The notes beneath the pieces were generated by a model. It saw only the letters and a program-made list of their open reading frames with translations, did not search any database and was not told where the DNA came from. Positions 17,615 to 24,968 of a stretch of DNA of 64,000 bases are shown here, piece after piece; the stretch's first letter is position 1; every line of letters begins with the position of its first letter. The stretch is from Streptomyces atroolivaceus (lineage in GTDB: Bacteria; Actinomycetota; Actinomycetes; Streptomycetales; Streptomycetaceae): NCBI RefSeq assembly GCF_000717025.1, contig NZ_JNXG01000007.1, positions 232,073-296,072 of the forward strand. Direction: 5' to 3'. A program made the position numbers and the translations under genes.

Positions 17615-18334
17615 TCAGGCGCGGGCTCCGGCCGTCTGCCGGGTCACCTGGAGGCCCAGGTCCGGGATCCGCCAGTCGATGGGCTGGTGCCCCTGCGCGG
17701 CGACGGCCTCGTTGATCTGCGTGAAGGGACGGGAACCGAACCACTTCTTGGCGGAGAGCGGCGAGGGGTGCGCGCCCTTGACCACCACGTGGCGGTCCTG
17801 GTCGATCAGCGGAATCTTCTTCTGGGCGTAGTTTCCCCAGAGGACGAAGACGGCCGGGTCGGGCCGCTCGGCCACCGCGCGGATCACCGCGTCGGTGACC
17901 TTCTCCCAGCCCTTGCCCTTGTGCGAGTTGGCCTCGCCGCCACGGACCGTGAGCACCGCGTTCAGCAGCAGGACGCCCTGCTCGGCCCAGGGCATCAGAT
18001 ATCCGTTGTCCGAGACCGGCAGGCCGAGCTCGTCGTTCATCTCCTTGTAGATGTTGCGCAGCGAGGGCGGCGTCCTGACGCCCGGCCTGACCGAGAAGCA
18101 CAGGCCGTGCCCCTGGCCCTCCCCGTGATAGGGGTCCTGGCCGAGGATGAGCACCTTCACCCGGTCGTACGGCGTGGCCTCCAGCGCGGCGAAGACCTGC
18201 TCGCGCGGCGGGTACACCGGCCCCCTGGCCCGCTCCTCCTCGACGAATTCCGTGAGCTCCTCGAAGTAGGGCTTCTGCAGCTCTTCGCCGAGGACGCCGC
18301 GCCAGGACTCGGGCAGCAGGTCGGTGTCGGTCAC
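17615..18334 (-). CDS. ung: Uracil-DNA glycosylase family 1
   Basis: A 239-residue enzyme removing uracil from DNA at the start of base excision repair. The water-activating motif VLILGQDPYHGEGQ (catalytic Asp), the uracil-binding Phe in GLCFSV, the PPSLRNIYKE block, and the DNA-intercalating HPSPLSAKKW motif (catalytic His) are all present and in order. The GTG at 18332-18334 is preferred because GGAGG lies eight bases upstream; the in-frame GTG two codons earlier is only two bases from the same site. It stands alone, followed by the TPR-like gene. Confidence 0.96.
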   Translation of the reverse strand: MTDTDLLPESWRGVLGEELQKPYFEELTEFVEEERARGPVYPPREQVFAALEATPYDRVKVLILGQDPYHGEGQGHGLCFSVRPGVRTPPSLRNIYKEMNDELGLPVSDNGYLMPWAEQGVLLLNAVLTVRGGEANSHKGKGWEKVTDAVIRAVAERPDPAVFVLWGNYAQKKIPLIDQDRHVVVKGAHPSPLSAKKWFGSRPFTQINEAVAAQGHQPIDWRIPDLGLQVTRQTAGARA

Positions 18335-18423
18335 GTGCACAACCTCCGGTAAGCAGTCGGTTCTTGACCACAGAACCTACCGGGGACCACTGACAACGGT
18401 CCCGCCGAGCCCGCTGCCCCCTC

Positions 18424-20004
18424 CTACCAGCTGGTCTTGCGGTACAGCTCCCACATCTGCATGACCGTCTGCGGGTCGAGCGCGCGCTCGCCGCCGCCGA
18501 TGTCCTCACCCGCAGCGACGTAGAGCTTGCCCTGCCACAGGGGCAGCAGCCGCACATCCTTGACGAGGATCTCCTGGGCCCGCTTGAACTGGTCGGAGAC
18601 GGCCCCGCGGTCGCTCTCCCTACGGGAGGAGGGCAGCAACTCCTGCGTGATCTCGCTGGACAGGTACGGGGTACCGGTGACGCTGTCCTGGCCCACGAAG
18701 GGAGCGATGAAGTTGTCCGGGTCCGGGAAGTCGGGGAACCAGCCACGCCCGAAGACCGGGTAGTCGCCCTTGTTGAAGCCCTCCTGGAAGGACTTCCACG
18801 GCGCGCTCTTCAACGTGATCCTGAACAGCCCCGACGCCTCGAGCTGGCGCTTCAGCTCGGCGAACTCGGGAGCGGTGGAGGAGCCGTACCGGTCCGTGGT
18901 GTACCAGAAGGTCATCTCGACCGGCTCGGTGATCCCCGCCTCGGAGAGGGTCTCCCTGGCCTTGGCCACGTCCGGGTCACCGAAGGAGTCGAAGAAACTG
19001 GTGGCGTGTCCGGCGATGCCCTTCGGGACCATGGAGTAGAGCGGTTCGGCGGTGCCCTGGTACACCTTGGCGACGAGGGCGTCACGGTCCACGACCTGGG
19101 CGATCGCCTGCCGGACGGCGAGCTTTCCCGCGGCCGGGTCCTTGGGGTTGAAGACGAGGAAGCGGATGTCCGCACCGACCGACTCGACGATCTGCAGCCC
19201 GTTGTCCTCCTTCTTGTCGTCCTCGAGACCGATGACCTCCTCGGCGGTCAGGCCGCGGTAGGTGGCGTCGATCTCCTTCTTCTTCAGCGCCTCCACCATG
19301 GGGGCGGAGTCATCGAAGTAACGGATCGTGACCGCGTCGTTCTTCCGGTCGGCGAAGCCCTTGTAGCCGGAGTTCCTGGTCAGCTCGGCCTTCTTGCCCG
19401 GCTCGTACGAATCCAGGACGTACGGCCCCGAACCGGTGACCTTGCCGTCCTCGCGCACGCTGTCAGCCGGGTAGTCACCAGGAGCGACGAGCGACATCGC
19501 CGGGGTGGCCAGGATGAACGGGAAGGTCGCGTCCGCCTTGCTGAGGTGGAAGACGACCGTGTCGTCCCCCTTCGTCTCCACCCGGTCGAGGGACCCGAGG
19601 AGACCGGCCGGGCCGCCCTTGACCTTGATCTTCGCGATCCGGTCGATGGAGTACTTCACGGCCTCGGCGTCGACCTTCTCCCCGTTGGAGAACTTCAGGC
19701 CCGACCGCAGGGTGCACCTGTACGCCATGCTCGTGGCGTCCGTGAACCGGCATTCCTTCGCCGCGTCGGGCTCCGGGCTGGTACTGCCGGTCGGGAAGCT
19801 CACCAGGGTCTGGAAGACGTTCCTCATCAGCTCCCAGGAGCCGTCCCACGCCGCCGCCGGATCAAGGGTCGAGGGCGAGCTCGTCGTTCCGACCGATATC
19901 TGCTGGTTCGTCTCCGAGCTGCTGTCCGACAGCAGACCGCAGCCGGCAAGCAGAGAAAGGGAAGCAAGGGTTGCAGCAGCCTGCAGACTGGCCCGGTAGA
20001 ACAC
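18424..20004 (-). CDS. Solute-binding lipoprotein of a peptide/nickel-type ABC transporter (SBP family 5)
   Basis: A 526-residue lipoprotein. The GTG at 20002-20004 sits seven bases from GAGGAG and gives a short signal peptide MFYRASLQAAATLASLSLLA followed by the lipobox LLAGC. The mature part has the family 5 features: ISVGTTSSPSTLDPAAAWDG, an SGLKFSNGEKVDAEAVKYS segment, GSGPYVLDSYEPG, and late motifs FGRGWFPDFPDPDN. No permease or ATPase genes are nearby, so it is an orphan binding protein that must share transporter parts encoded elsewhere or serve as a sensor. Ligand unknown. Confidence 0.9.
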   Translation of the reverse strand: MFYRASLQAAATLASLSLLAGCGLLSDSSSETNQQISVGTTSSPSTLDPAAAWDGSWELMRNVFQTLVSFPTGSTSPEPDAAKECRFTDATSMAYRCTLRSGLKFSNGEKVDAEAVKYSIDRIAKIKVKGGPAGLLGSLDRVETKGDDTVVFHLSKADATFPFILATPAMSLVAPGDYPADSVREDGKVTGSGPYVLDSYEPGKKAELTRNSGYKGFADRKNDAVTIRYFDDSAPMVEALKKKEIDATYRGLTAEEVIGLEDDKKEDNGLQIVESVGADIRFLVFNPKDPAAGKLAVRQAIAQVVDRDALVAKVYQGTAEPLYSMVPKGIAGHATSFFDSFGDPDVAKARETLSEAGITEPVEMTFWYTTDRYGSSTAPEFAELKRQLEASGLFRITLKSAPWKSFQEGFNKGDYPVFGRGWFPDFPDPDNFIAPFVGQDSVTGTPYLSSEITQELLPSSRRESDRGAVSDQFKRAQEILVKDVRLLPLWQGKLYVAAGEDIGGGERALDPQTVMQMWELYRKTSW

Positions 20005-20123
20005 GTGCACGCTCCTCGATCGGCCTTGGGGTCGGCAGACCATACCGCAGCGCCCCGCCGGAACAATCCGATGGCCCGGCGAGGCACTTGAGGCAATCAG
20101 GGCCAAACTGGCGCAGGCCTCTC

Positions 20124-20879
20124 TCAGGCCACGCCCGCGTTCAGGAAAATACCGCCGTCGACCACGAGGGTCTGCCCCGTGACCCAGTCGGACTGTTCGG
20201 AGGTGAGGAACGCCGCCGCACCGCCGATGTCCTGCGGGACACCGAGCCGGCCCAGCGGGTAGGCGGCCGCGGCCTCGGCCTCACGGCCCTCGTAGAGCGC
20301 CTCGGCGAACTTGGTCTTCACCACGGCGGGGGCGATGGCGTTGACCCGTACGACCGGTGCGAACTCGTGCGCCAGCTGGAGGGTCAGGTTGACCATGGCG
20401 GCCTTGCTCATGCCGTAGGCACCGATGAACGGTGACGCGGACACGCCCGCGACCGAGGCGATGTTGACGATCGCCCCGCCGTTCTCCCTCTGCCAGGCCT
20501 TCCAGGTCTGCTGGGCGAACCCGAGCGCCGAGATCACATTGGTCTCGTAGACCTTGCGGGCGACATTGAGGTCGAGCTCGGCCATCGGCCCGAAGACGGG
20601 GTTCGTACCGGCGTTGTTGACGAGGTAGTCGACCCGGCCGAAGGCCTCCATCGCACGCTCGACGGCCGCGGCCTGGTGCGCCTCGTCGTGCGCCTTGCCC
20701 GCGATGCCGACCGCCCGGTCGGCACCGAGCTTCTCCACGGCCTCCTTCAGGGCGTCCTCACCCCGGCCCGTGATGACGACCCGGTCGCCACGGGCGACGA
20801 GCGCCTCGGCGATGCCGTAGCCGATGCCCCTGCTCGCGCCGGTGATGAGCGCGACCTTGCCACTGTCCTGCACAGTCAT
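20124..20879 (-). CDS. SDR family oxidoreductase (FabG-like), downstream copy
   Basis: A 251-residue classical short-chain dehydrogenase. The cofactor motif TGASRGIGYGIA, the NNAG motif (VDYLVNNAGTNP) and the catalytic Tyr-x3-Lys in AYGMSKAAM are present, with Ser in IVNIASVAG. It ends with the C-terminal block VTGQTLVVDGG typical of the FabG group. The preceding SDR gene is 23 bp upstream on the same strand, so they form an operon. Likely substrates are 3-oxoacyl chains or related ketones; the two enzymes may act on linked steps in fatty-acid or ring degradation. Confidence 0.9.
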   Translation of the reverse strand: MTVQDSGKVALITGASRGIGYGIAEALVARGDRVVITGRGEDALKEAVEKLGADRAVGIAGKAHDEAHQAAAVERAMEAFGRVDYLVNNAGTNPVFGPMAELDLNVARKVYETNVISALGFAQQTWKAWQRENGGAIVNIASVAGVSASPFIGAYGMSKAAMVNLTLQLAHEFAPVVRVNAIAPAVVKTKFAEALYEGREAEAAAAYPLGRLGVPQDIGGAAAFLTSEQSDWVTGQTLVVDGGIFLNAGVA

Positions 20880-20902
20880 GTTGTCCGTTGCCCTTCCGGG
20901 GG

Positions 20903-21664
20903 TCAGTTGAGCGGTCCGCCGGCGACGTACATGACCTGGCCGGACACGAAGCCCGCGTCCTCACCGGTGAAGAAGGCGATGGCGTTGGCGATGTCCTCGG
21001 GGTGCCCCACGCGCTGTACGGGGATCTGCGTCGCGGCGGCGGCCTGGAACTCCTCGAATCCCATACCGACCCGCGCGGCCGTCTGGGCGGTCATCTCGGT
21101 GACGATGAAGCCGGGGGCAACGGCGTTGGCGGTCACGCCGAACTTGCCGAGCTCCTTCGCGAGCGTCTTGGTGAAGCCCTGGAGGCCGGCCTTGACGGCG
21201 GAGTAGTTGGCCTGGCCACGGTTGCCCAGCGCCGAGGAGGACGAGAGCGAGACGATGCGGCCGAACTTGGCCTCCACCATGTGGGACTGGACGGCCTTGG
21301 CCATCAGGAACGCGCCCTTGAGGTGGACGTTCATCACGAGGTCCCAGTCGGACTCGCTCATCTTGAAGAGCAGGTTGTCGCGGAGCACCCCCGCGTTGTT
21401 GACGAGGATCGTCGGGGCGCCGAGCTCGGCGGCCACACGCGCGACGGCGGCTTCCACCTGCGCGCTGTCCGACACATCGCAGCCGACGGCGAGGGCCTTG
21501 CCCCCGGCGGCGGTGATCTTCTCGACCGTGTCCTTGCACGCCGCCTCGTCGAGGTCGAGTACGGCGACGGCGCGGCCCTCGGCCGCGAGGCGTACGGCGG
21601 TGGCGGCGCCGATGCCCCGTGCCGCTCCCGTCACGATGGCGACGCGCTGCTCGGTGGTGGACAT
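20903..21664 (-). CDS. fabG: 3-oxoacyl-ACP reductase-like SDR (FabG type)
   Basis: A 253-residue classical SDR, closer than its neighbour to FabG. It contains TGAARGIGAATAVRLAAEG, the NNAG motif, the Ser region IVSLSSSSALGNRGQ, the catalytic NYSAVKAG, and the end block GEDAGFVSGQVMYVAGGPLN. It is the first gene of a two-gene operon with the second SDR. A palindromic site (21722-21739) sits about 58 bp upstream. Streptomyces carry several FabG paralogues; this one is not in the main fab cluster, so a role outside bulk fatty-acid synthesis is likely. Confidence 0.9.
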   Translation of the reverse strand: MSTTEQRVAIVTGAARGIGAATAVRLAAEGRAVAVLDLDEAACKDTVEKITAAGGKALAVGCDVSDSAQVEAAVARVAAELGAPTILVNNAGVLRDNLLFKMSESDWDLVMNVHLKGAFLMAKAVQSHMVEAKFGRIVSLSSSSALGNRGQANYSAVKAGLQGFTKTLAKELGKFGVTANAVAPGFIVTEMTAQTAARVGMGFEEFQAAAATQIPVQRVGHPEDIANAIAFFTGEDAGFVSGQVMYVAGGPLN

Positions 21665-21721
21665 GCTTGGTTCTCCTCGCCCTTGGATCGCGGCTCAGCG
21701 GACGTCAGGAAGTTCCCGATA

Positions 21722-21739
21722 ACTGAGCAACCGCTTAGT
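21722..21739. promoter_or_regulatory. Palindromic operator upstream of the SDR operon
   Basis: The 18-bp sequence ACTGAGCAACCGCTTAGT is an interrupted palindrome (ACTnAGC-N4-GCTnAGT) about 58 bp upstream of the first SDR gene. The form resembles TetR-family operators that control acyl-CoA metabolism in actinobacteria. No TetR gene is adjacent, so the regulator would act in trans. Confidence 0.55.
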
Positions 21740-21867
21740 ACCTTCAGCAGACGAGACGCTAGAAGCCCTGGCACCCGGTGTCAACGGCCCACGAGGGCCC
21801 GGTCGCATGTCACACCGGCCGGCGCCGCCGCCCTGTTACTCGGGGGCGACGGCACCGGTCCCGGGAA

Positions 21868-22251
21868 TCAGCGCACCAGCAGGTCGAGGAGCCGCTCGAC
21901 CTCGGCGGCCGGATCCGTGGTCAGTCCGCTGTGGACGACACCGGGCTGGACGACCGTGGATCGTGGCGCGATCAGCCAGCGAAAGCGGCGCCCCGCATCG
22001 TCACCGGCAGCCTGGCCCGCCGCCTCGCCGCCGCCGCAGACACCCTCGACCGCCCGAAGGGCGGCCCGGACACCGGCTACGTCGGCCTCCGGGTCCAGTG
22101 CCCGGAGCTTGCGCTCGTCCAGGTGTGTCAGCGCGGCGACGAAGGACTTGGCGCGGCAGTAGACCAGCACGCCCGCGTTGAAGCACTCCCCGCGTTCCAC
22201 GCGTGGAACGACGCGCAGGACCGCGTACTCGAAGACATCGCGCTCGCTCAT
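21868..22251 (-). CDS. DUF3037 domain protein coupled to a HipA-like kinase
   Basis: A 127-residue DUF3037 protein. It begins MSERDVFEYAVLRVVPRVER, then ECFNAGVLVYCRAKSFVAAL, and ends with an APRSTVVQPGVVHSGLTTDP block and a short helical tail. The ATG overlaps the stop of the HipA-like kinase gene as ATGA (22248-22251), so translation is coupled. DUF3037 has no established biochemical role; its regular pairing with HipA-like proteins suggests a partner, substrate or regulator of the kinase. It is followed by a gene-free stretch up to the SDR operon. Confidence 0.85.
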   Translation of the reverse strand: MSERDVFEYAVLRVVPRVERGECFNAGVLVYCRAKSFVAALTHLDERKLRALDPEADVAGVRAALRAVEGVCGGGEAAGQAAGDDAGRRFRWLIAPRSTVVQPGVVHSGLTTDPAAEVERLLDLLVR

Positions 22252-23132
22252 CGGCCGCCGTCCTTGCTGTTCGCTGCTGCGTCCGCCTGCGCGTCGCGCT
22301 CCTTCTTGACGGAATGCGGCCGGGGGGCCAGTCGCTCGGTGAGCCATCCGGGGGCCTGGGAGGGGCGGGGCTTCGTGGGCGCTTCCAGCACGATGCGCTC
22401 GTGGATGCTCCGTGCGCGGGCCAGGAGCGGCTCCACGTACGCCCGGCGCAGCTGATCCGTGGTCTCGAAGCCCGGTTCGCCGGCCAGCCATTCGTCCGGC
22501 ACCAGCGCCGTCACCTCGGTGAGCAGCTCCTCCGTGACGAGCGGGGCGAGCTCGGCGGCCGCGGCGGCGATGTCCGGCCCGAACGGCGCGAGGACATGGT
22601 CGGAGGCGTTGTACGGCTTCGCAGCCGAGGTCTGTGCGCCCGGCCAGTTGTGGTGCCAGATCATGGTGGCCCCGTGATCGATCAGCCACGGCTCACCGTG
22701 CCAGACAAGCATGTTGGGGTTCCGCCACGACCGGTCCACGTTGTTGATCAGCGCGTCGAACCAGACGACCCTTCCGGCCTCCGCCGCGCCGACCTCGTAG
22801 GCGAGCGGGTCGAATCCGAGCGAGCCCGGCAGATAGTCCATCCCGAGGTTCAGCCCGGCGCTGGCCTTGAGGAGCTCCTGCACCTCCTGGTCCGGCTCGG
22901 CGAGACCGATGACGGGATCGAGCTGGATGGTCACCAGCTCCGGCACCCGCAACCCCAGCCTCCGGCCGAGCTCGCCGCAGACGACCTCCGCGACCAGGGT
23001 CTTGCGGCCCTGCCCCGCTCCGGTGAACTTCATGACGTACGTGCCCAGGTCGTCGGCCTCGACGATCCCGGGCAGTGATCCGCCCTCCCGCAGGGGCGTG
23101 ACATAGCGGGTCGCGGTGACTTCTGTCAGCAT
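22248..23132 (-). CDS. HipA-family (HipA_2) kinase-like protein
   Basis: A 294-residue protein kinase-fold member of the HipA-like group, much shorter than E. coli HipA. The ATP-binding lysine is in TYVMKFTGAGQG, with the helix Glu in AEVVCGELGRRL. The catalytic loop is INNVDRSWRNPN, and the metal-binding Asp is in PWLIDHGATMIWH. All key kinase residues seem present, so it is probably active. No HipB-like DNA-binding antitoxin is nearby; instead the DUF3037 gene follows with a four-base overlap. Its target is unknown. Confidence 0.85.
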   Translation of the reverse strand: MLTEVTATRYVTPLREGGSLPGIVEADDLGTYVMKFTGAGQGRKTLVAEVVCGELGRRLGLRVPELVTIQLDPVIGLAEPDQEVQELLKASAGLNLGMDYLPGSLGFDPLAYEVGAAEAGRVVWFDALINNVDRSWRNPNMLVWHGEPWLIDHGATMIWHHNWPGAQTSAAKPYNASDHVLAPFGPDIAAAAAELAPLVTEELLTEVTALVPDEWLAGEPGFETTDQLRRAYVEPLLARARSIHERIVLEAPTKPRPSQAPGWLTERLAPRPHSVKKERDAQADAAANSKDGGR

Positions 23133-23283
23133 TTCCCCAGGCTATACGGCCCGACTCCCTGAAGATCCACGGAACCTGGCACAGCCTCTGCGCTGCCCGG
23201 CCGTGCGGTCGGGGTGACACCCGGTACGGCGTGGTGGACGCCCTCACGCCCGAGCCGGCGGTTCCGGCACTTCACGCGACCGC

Positions 23284-23952
23284 TCACGGAGCCGCGGGGC
23301 CGCGCGCCGTCAGCCAGACGCTGGCCCCCGGCGCCGACTGCACCTCGTACGGCCGGCCGAAGCCGAGTGGCCACAGCGGTGCCATCAGGTCGACGGAGAG
23401 TGTGATCGCGACCGCCGGGGCCCGCTCCTCGTCAGCGGCGCGCAGCCCTGGGGCGAGCAACTCGGCGGCCAAGGCGTGGTCCCAGAGCTCGATGTCCTCC
23501 GGCGCACACACGGTGACCACCTTCCAGTGCGGCTCATCGGGGCAAGCCGCCTTCAGCACCGTCGCGAGTCCCGAGGGCTCCGACAGGGAAACGTCGAGTT
23601 CGCGTTCCAGGAGGCCGCCGAACCGCTCGTCGGCAGCTTCAGCCCCGGCTTCGGGCGGCAGCCAGATGGCGGCCGCGAGGAGCGTGCCGTCCTCCCGCTC
23701 GGCCGTCCGGACATGGCCGTCCTCCAGCGCATAGTGCGCCAGCATCAGCCGCATGGCGCGCTGCGCCAGCTCCCAGTCGACGTCTGCGGACCCGTCGTCC
23801 TTGCCGGACGTCCGGAAGGAGGCCGCCTGCGGGGCGAACAGGCGCACCACGGCCGGCACGTCCACGAGTGTGGCTGGACGCACGGTCACCCGGGAGGGCA
23901 GATCGACTGGCAAATTCTTCCTTTCTCCAACGGTGTCCGCCCGCTCAGTCAT
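23284..23952 (-). CDS. GNAT-type N-acetyltransferase
   Basis: A 222-residue protein with the start of the GNAT fold RVTVRPATLVDVPAVVRLFAPQA, a middle Trp/Pro-rich strand LLAAAIWLPPEAG, and a C-terminal part EELLAPGLRAADEER with VAITLSVDLMAPLWPLGFGRPYEV (the last strand and the neighbouring-residue loop). The canonical acetyl-CoA R/Q-x-x-G-x-G/A loop is not obvious, so acetyl transfer is a fold-level prediction. The ATG at 23952 is preferred over upstream frame extension. A TetR-like palindrome lies about 40 bp upstream. Confidence 0.7.
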   Translation of the reverse strand: MTERADTVGERKNLPVDLPSRVTVRPATLVDVPAVVRLFAPQAASFRTSGKDDGSADVDWELAQRAMRLMLAHYALEDGHVRTAEREDGTLLAAAIWLPPEAGAEAADERFGGLLERELDVSLSEPSGLATVLKAACPDEPHWKVVTVCAPEDIELWDHALAAELLAPGLRAADEERAPAVAITLSVDLMAPLWPLGFGRPYEVQSAPGASVWLTARGPAAP

Positions 23953-23990
23953 TACAGGCAGGTCAGCACCATGGGACCCACAATACCGAA

Positions 23991-24005
23991 ACGAAACAGT
24001 TTCGT
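23991..24005. promoter_or_regulatory. Perfect 15-bp palindrome in the acetyltransferase promoter
   Basis: ACGAAACAGTTTCGT is a perfect palindrome around one central base, in an AT-richer patch 39-53 bp upstream of the acetyltransferase start. It has the size and symmetry of TetR operators. No TetR gene adjoins it. Confidence 0.6.
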
Positions 24006-24150
24006 ACAGTTGATTCCCACCGCATCCGCGCCATGGCCCCCTGCCCAGGACGCCCCGCACGAAACGCCACGCTCCCTGACCTCGGGGGGCATGCGGCGAT
24101 CAGGGTCTCGCGCCACCACCCGAGGACCGCCGGTCAGGCCGGGACGGGCG

Positions 24151-24564
24151 TCAGGGCGGCGCAGCAGGAAGGGTCCGCTCCCGGCGGGCGCGCAGCGTGG
24201 CGGCGAAGTCCTCGGCGCGCGCCAGCTGGGTCCGAAGTCTGTCGACCTGCTCGCCGGCGGCCTGTTCGTACTCGCGCACGCGCTCCAGCAGGGCCTCGCG
24301 CGCGTCCACCCCGAGGCCGGGCTCACGGTCGAGGCGGTCCGTGGCGTCCAGGAGGTCGCGCATCTGGTCGAGGGTGAACCCTAGAGGCTTCATGCGCCGG
24401 ATGGTCATGAGCCGCTGCACGTCGGTTTCGGCGTACAGCCGGAAACCGCCCCGCGATCGGGCGGAGGGTGTGACGAGACCGGTCTCCTCGTAGTGGCGGA
24501 TGGTGCGCAGGGACAGTTCGGTCCGCGCGGCGACCTCGCCGATCTGCATGTGCTTGTCGTCCAC
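24151..24564 (-). CDS. MerR family transcriptional regulator
   Basis: A 137-residue MerR regulator. The winged helix is MQIGEVAARTELSLRTIRHY followed by EETGLVTPSARSRGGFRLY, then the helix RLMTIRRMKPLGFTLDQMRD and a coiled-coil (ALLERVREYEQAAGEQVDRLRTQ). There are no cysteines in the C-terminal part, so it is not a metal or redox sensor of the classic type. The GTG at 24562-24564 starts five codons before the Met of MQIGEV. It is divergent from the SulP permease, with a 16-bp palindrome between, so it probably controls that gene. Confidence 0.88.
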   Translation of the reverse strand: MDDKHMQIGEVAARTELSLRTIRHYEETGLVTPSARSRGGFRLYAETDVQRLMTIRRMKPLGFTLDQMRDLLDATDRLDREPGLGVDAREALLERVREYEQAAGEQVDRLRTQLARAEDFAATLRARRERTLPAAPP

Positions 24565-24625
24565 GCCCGTGGCCCCGACCCTTCTCGTCGCGGTGGGCCG
24601 CGTCCCGCACAGCCCGCCCATCCCT

Positions 24626-24641
24626 ACTCTAACGTTAGGGT
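24626..24641. promoter_or_regulatory. MerR-type operator between merR and sulP
   Basis: ACTCTAACGTTAGGGT is a 16-bp palindrome with one mismatch, built around the perfect core CTAACGTTAG. Wider flanks extend the symmetry (CTCTA...TAGAG). It is 62 bp upstream of merR and 328 bp upstream of the sulP start. Its size and dyad match operators that MerR proteins bind inside a stretched promoter spacer. Confidence 0.65.
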
Positions 24642-24737
24642 AGAGTTGATCCCGCCGAGGGCGGCCCGGCTGCCCGCTGCCACGGTTCCGGGGCCGACGA
24701 CGCCCCCGGCCGGGATCCGATTTCCGCAGGAGTGAGC

Positions 24738-24782
24738 GTGAGCGAGCGCATGTCGCGGATGACCGTCAGCTGCCTGCCGTGA
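24738..24782 (+). CDS. Leader peptide candidate upstream of sulP
   Basis: A 14-codon frame with AGGAG five bases before its GTG encodes MSERMSRMTVSCLP and stops at TGA (24780-24782). It lies in the 328-base leader between the MerR operator and the SulP gene, where no other gene fits. A Cys-Leu-Pro end before the stop is suited to ribosome stalling or Cys-responsive attenuation, and SulP proteins are often sulfate carriers. A hairpin with stem CGGCC/GGCCG (24842-24854) lies downstream. The function is inferred. Confidence 0.45.
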   Translation: MSERMSRMTVSCLP

Positions 24783-24968
24783 CTCCTCGCTCCCCGGTGT
24801 GAGCTGCACGCCCGCACCACGCCCCGGCTCCTCCTCGCCATCGGCCTCAGGCCGGTCCGGACCTTCCGCGGGATGCCGGCCCGGCCCTCCGCCCCCTTCC
24901 TCACGCCCCGGCCCGCCGACGGGTGTGCCCGAGCACGACAGGTACCCATCCCCTTGTCTTCTCCCGTC

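Noticed and set aside
22248..23132. Classical hipBA toxin-antitoxin module
   Set aside because: No HipB-like helix-turn-helix gene is adjacent and the kinase is shorter than HipA; described instead as a HipA-like kinase with DUF3037.
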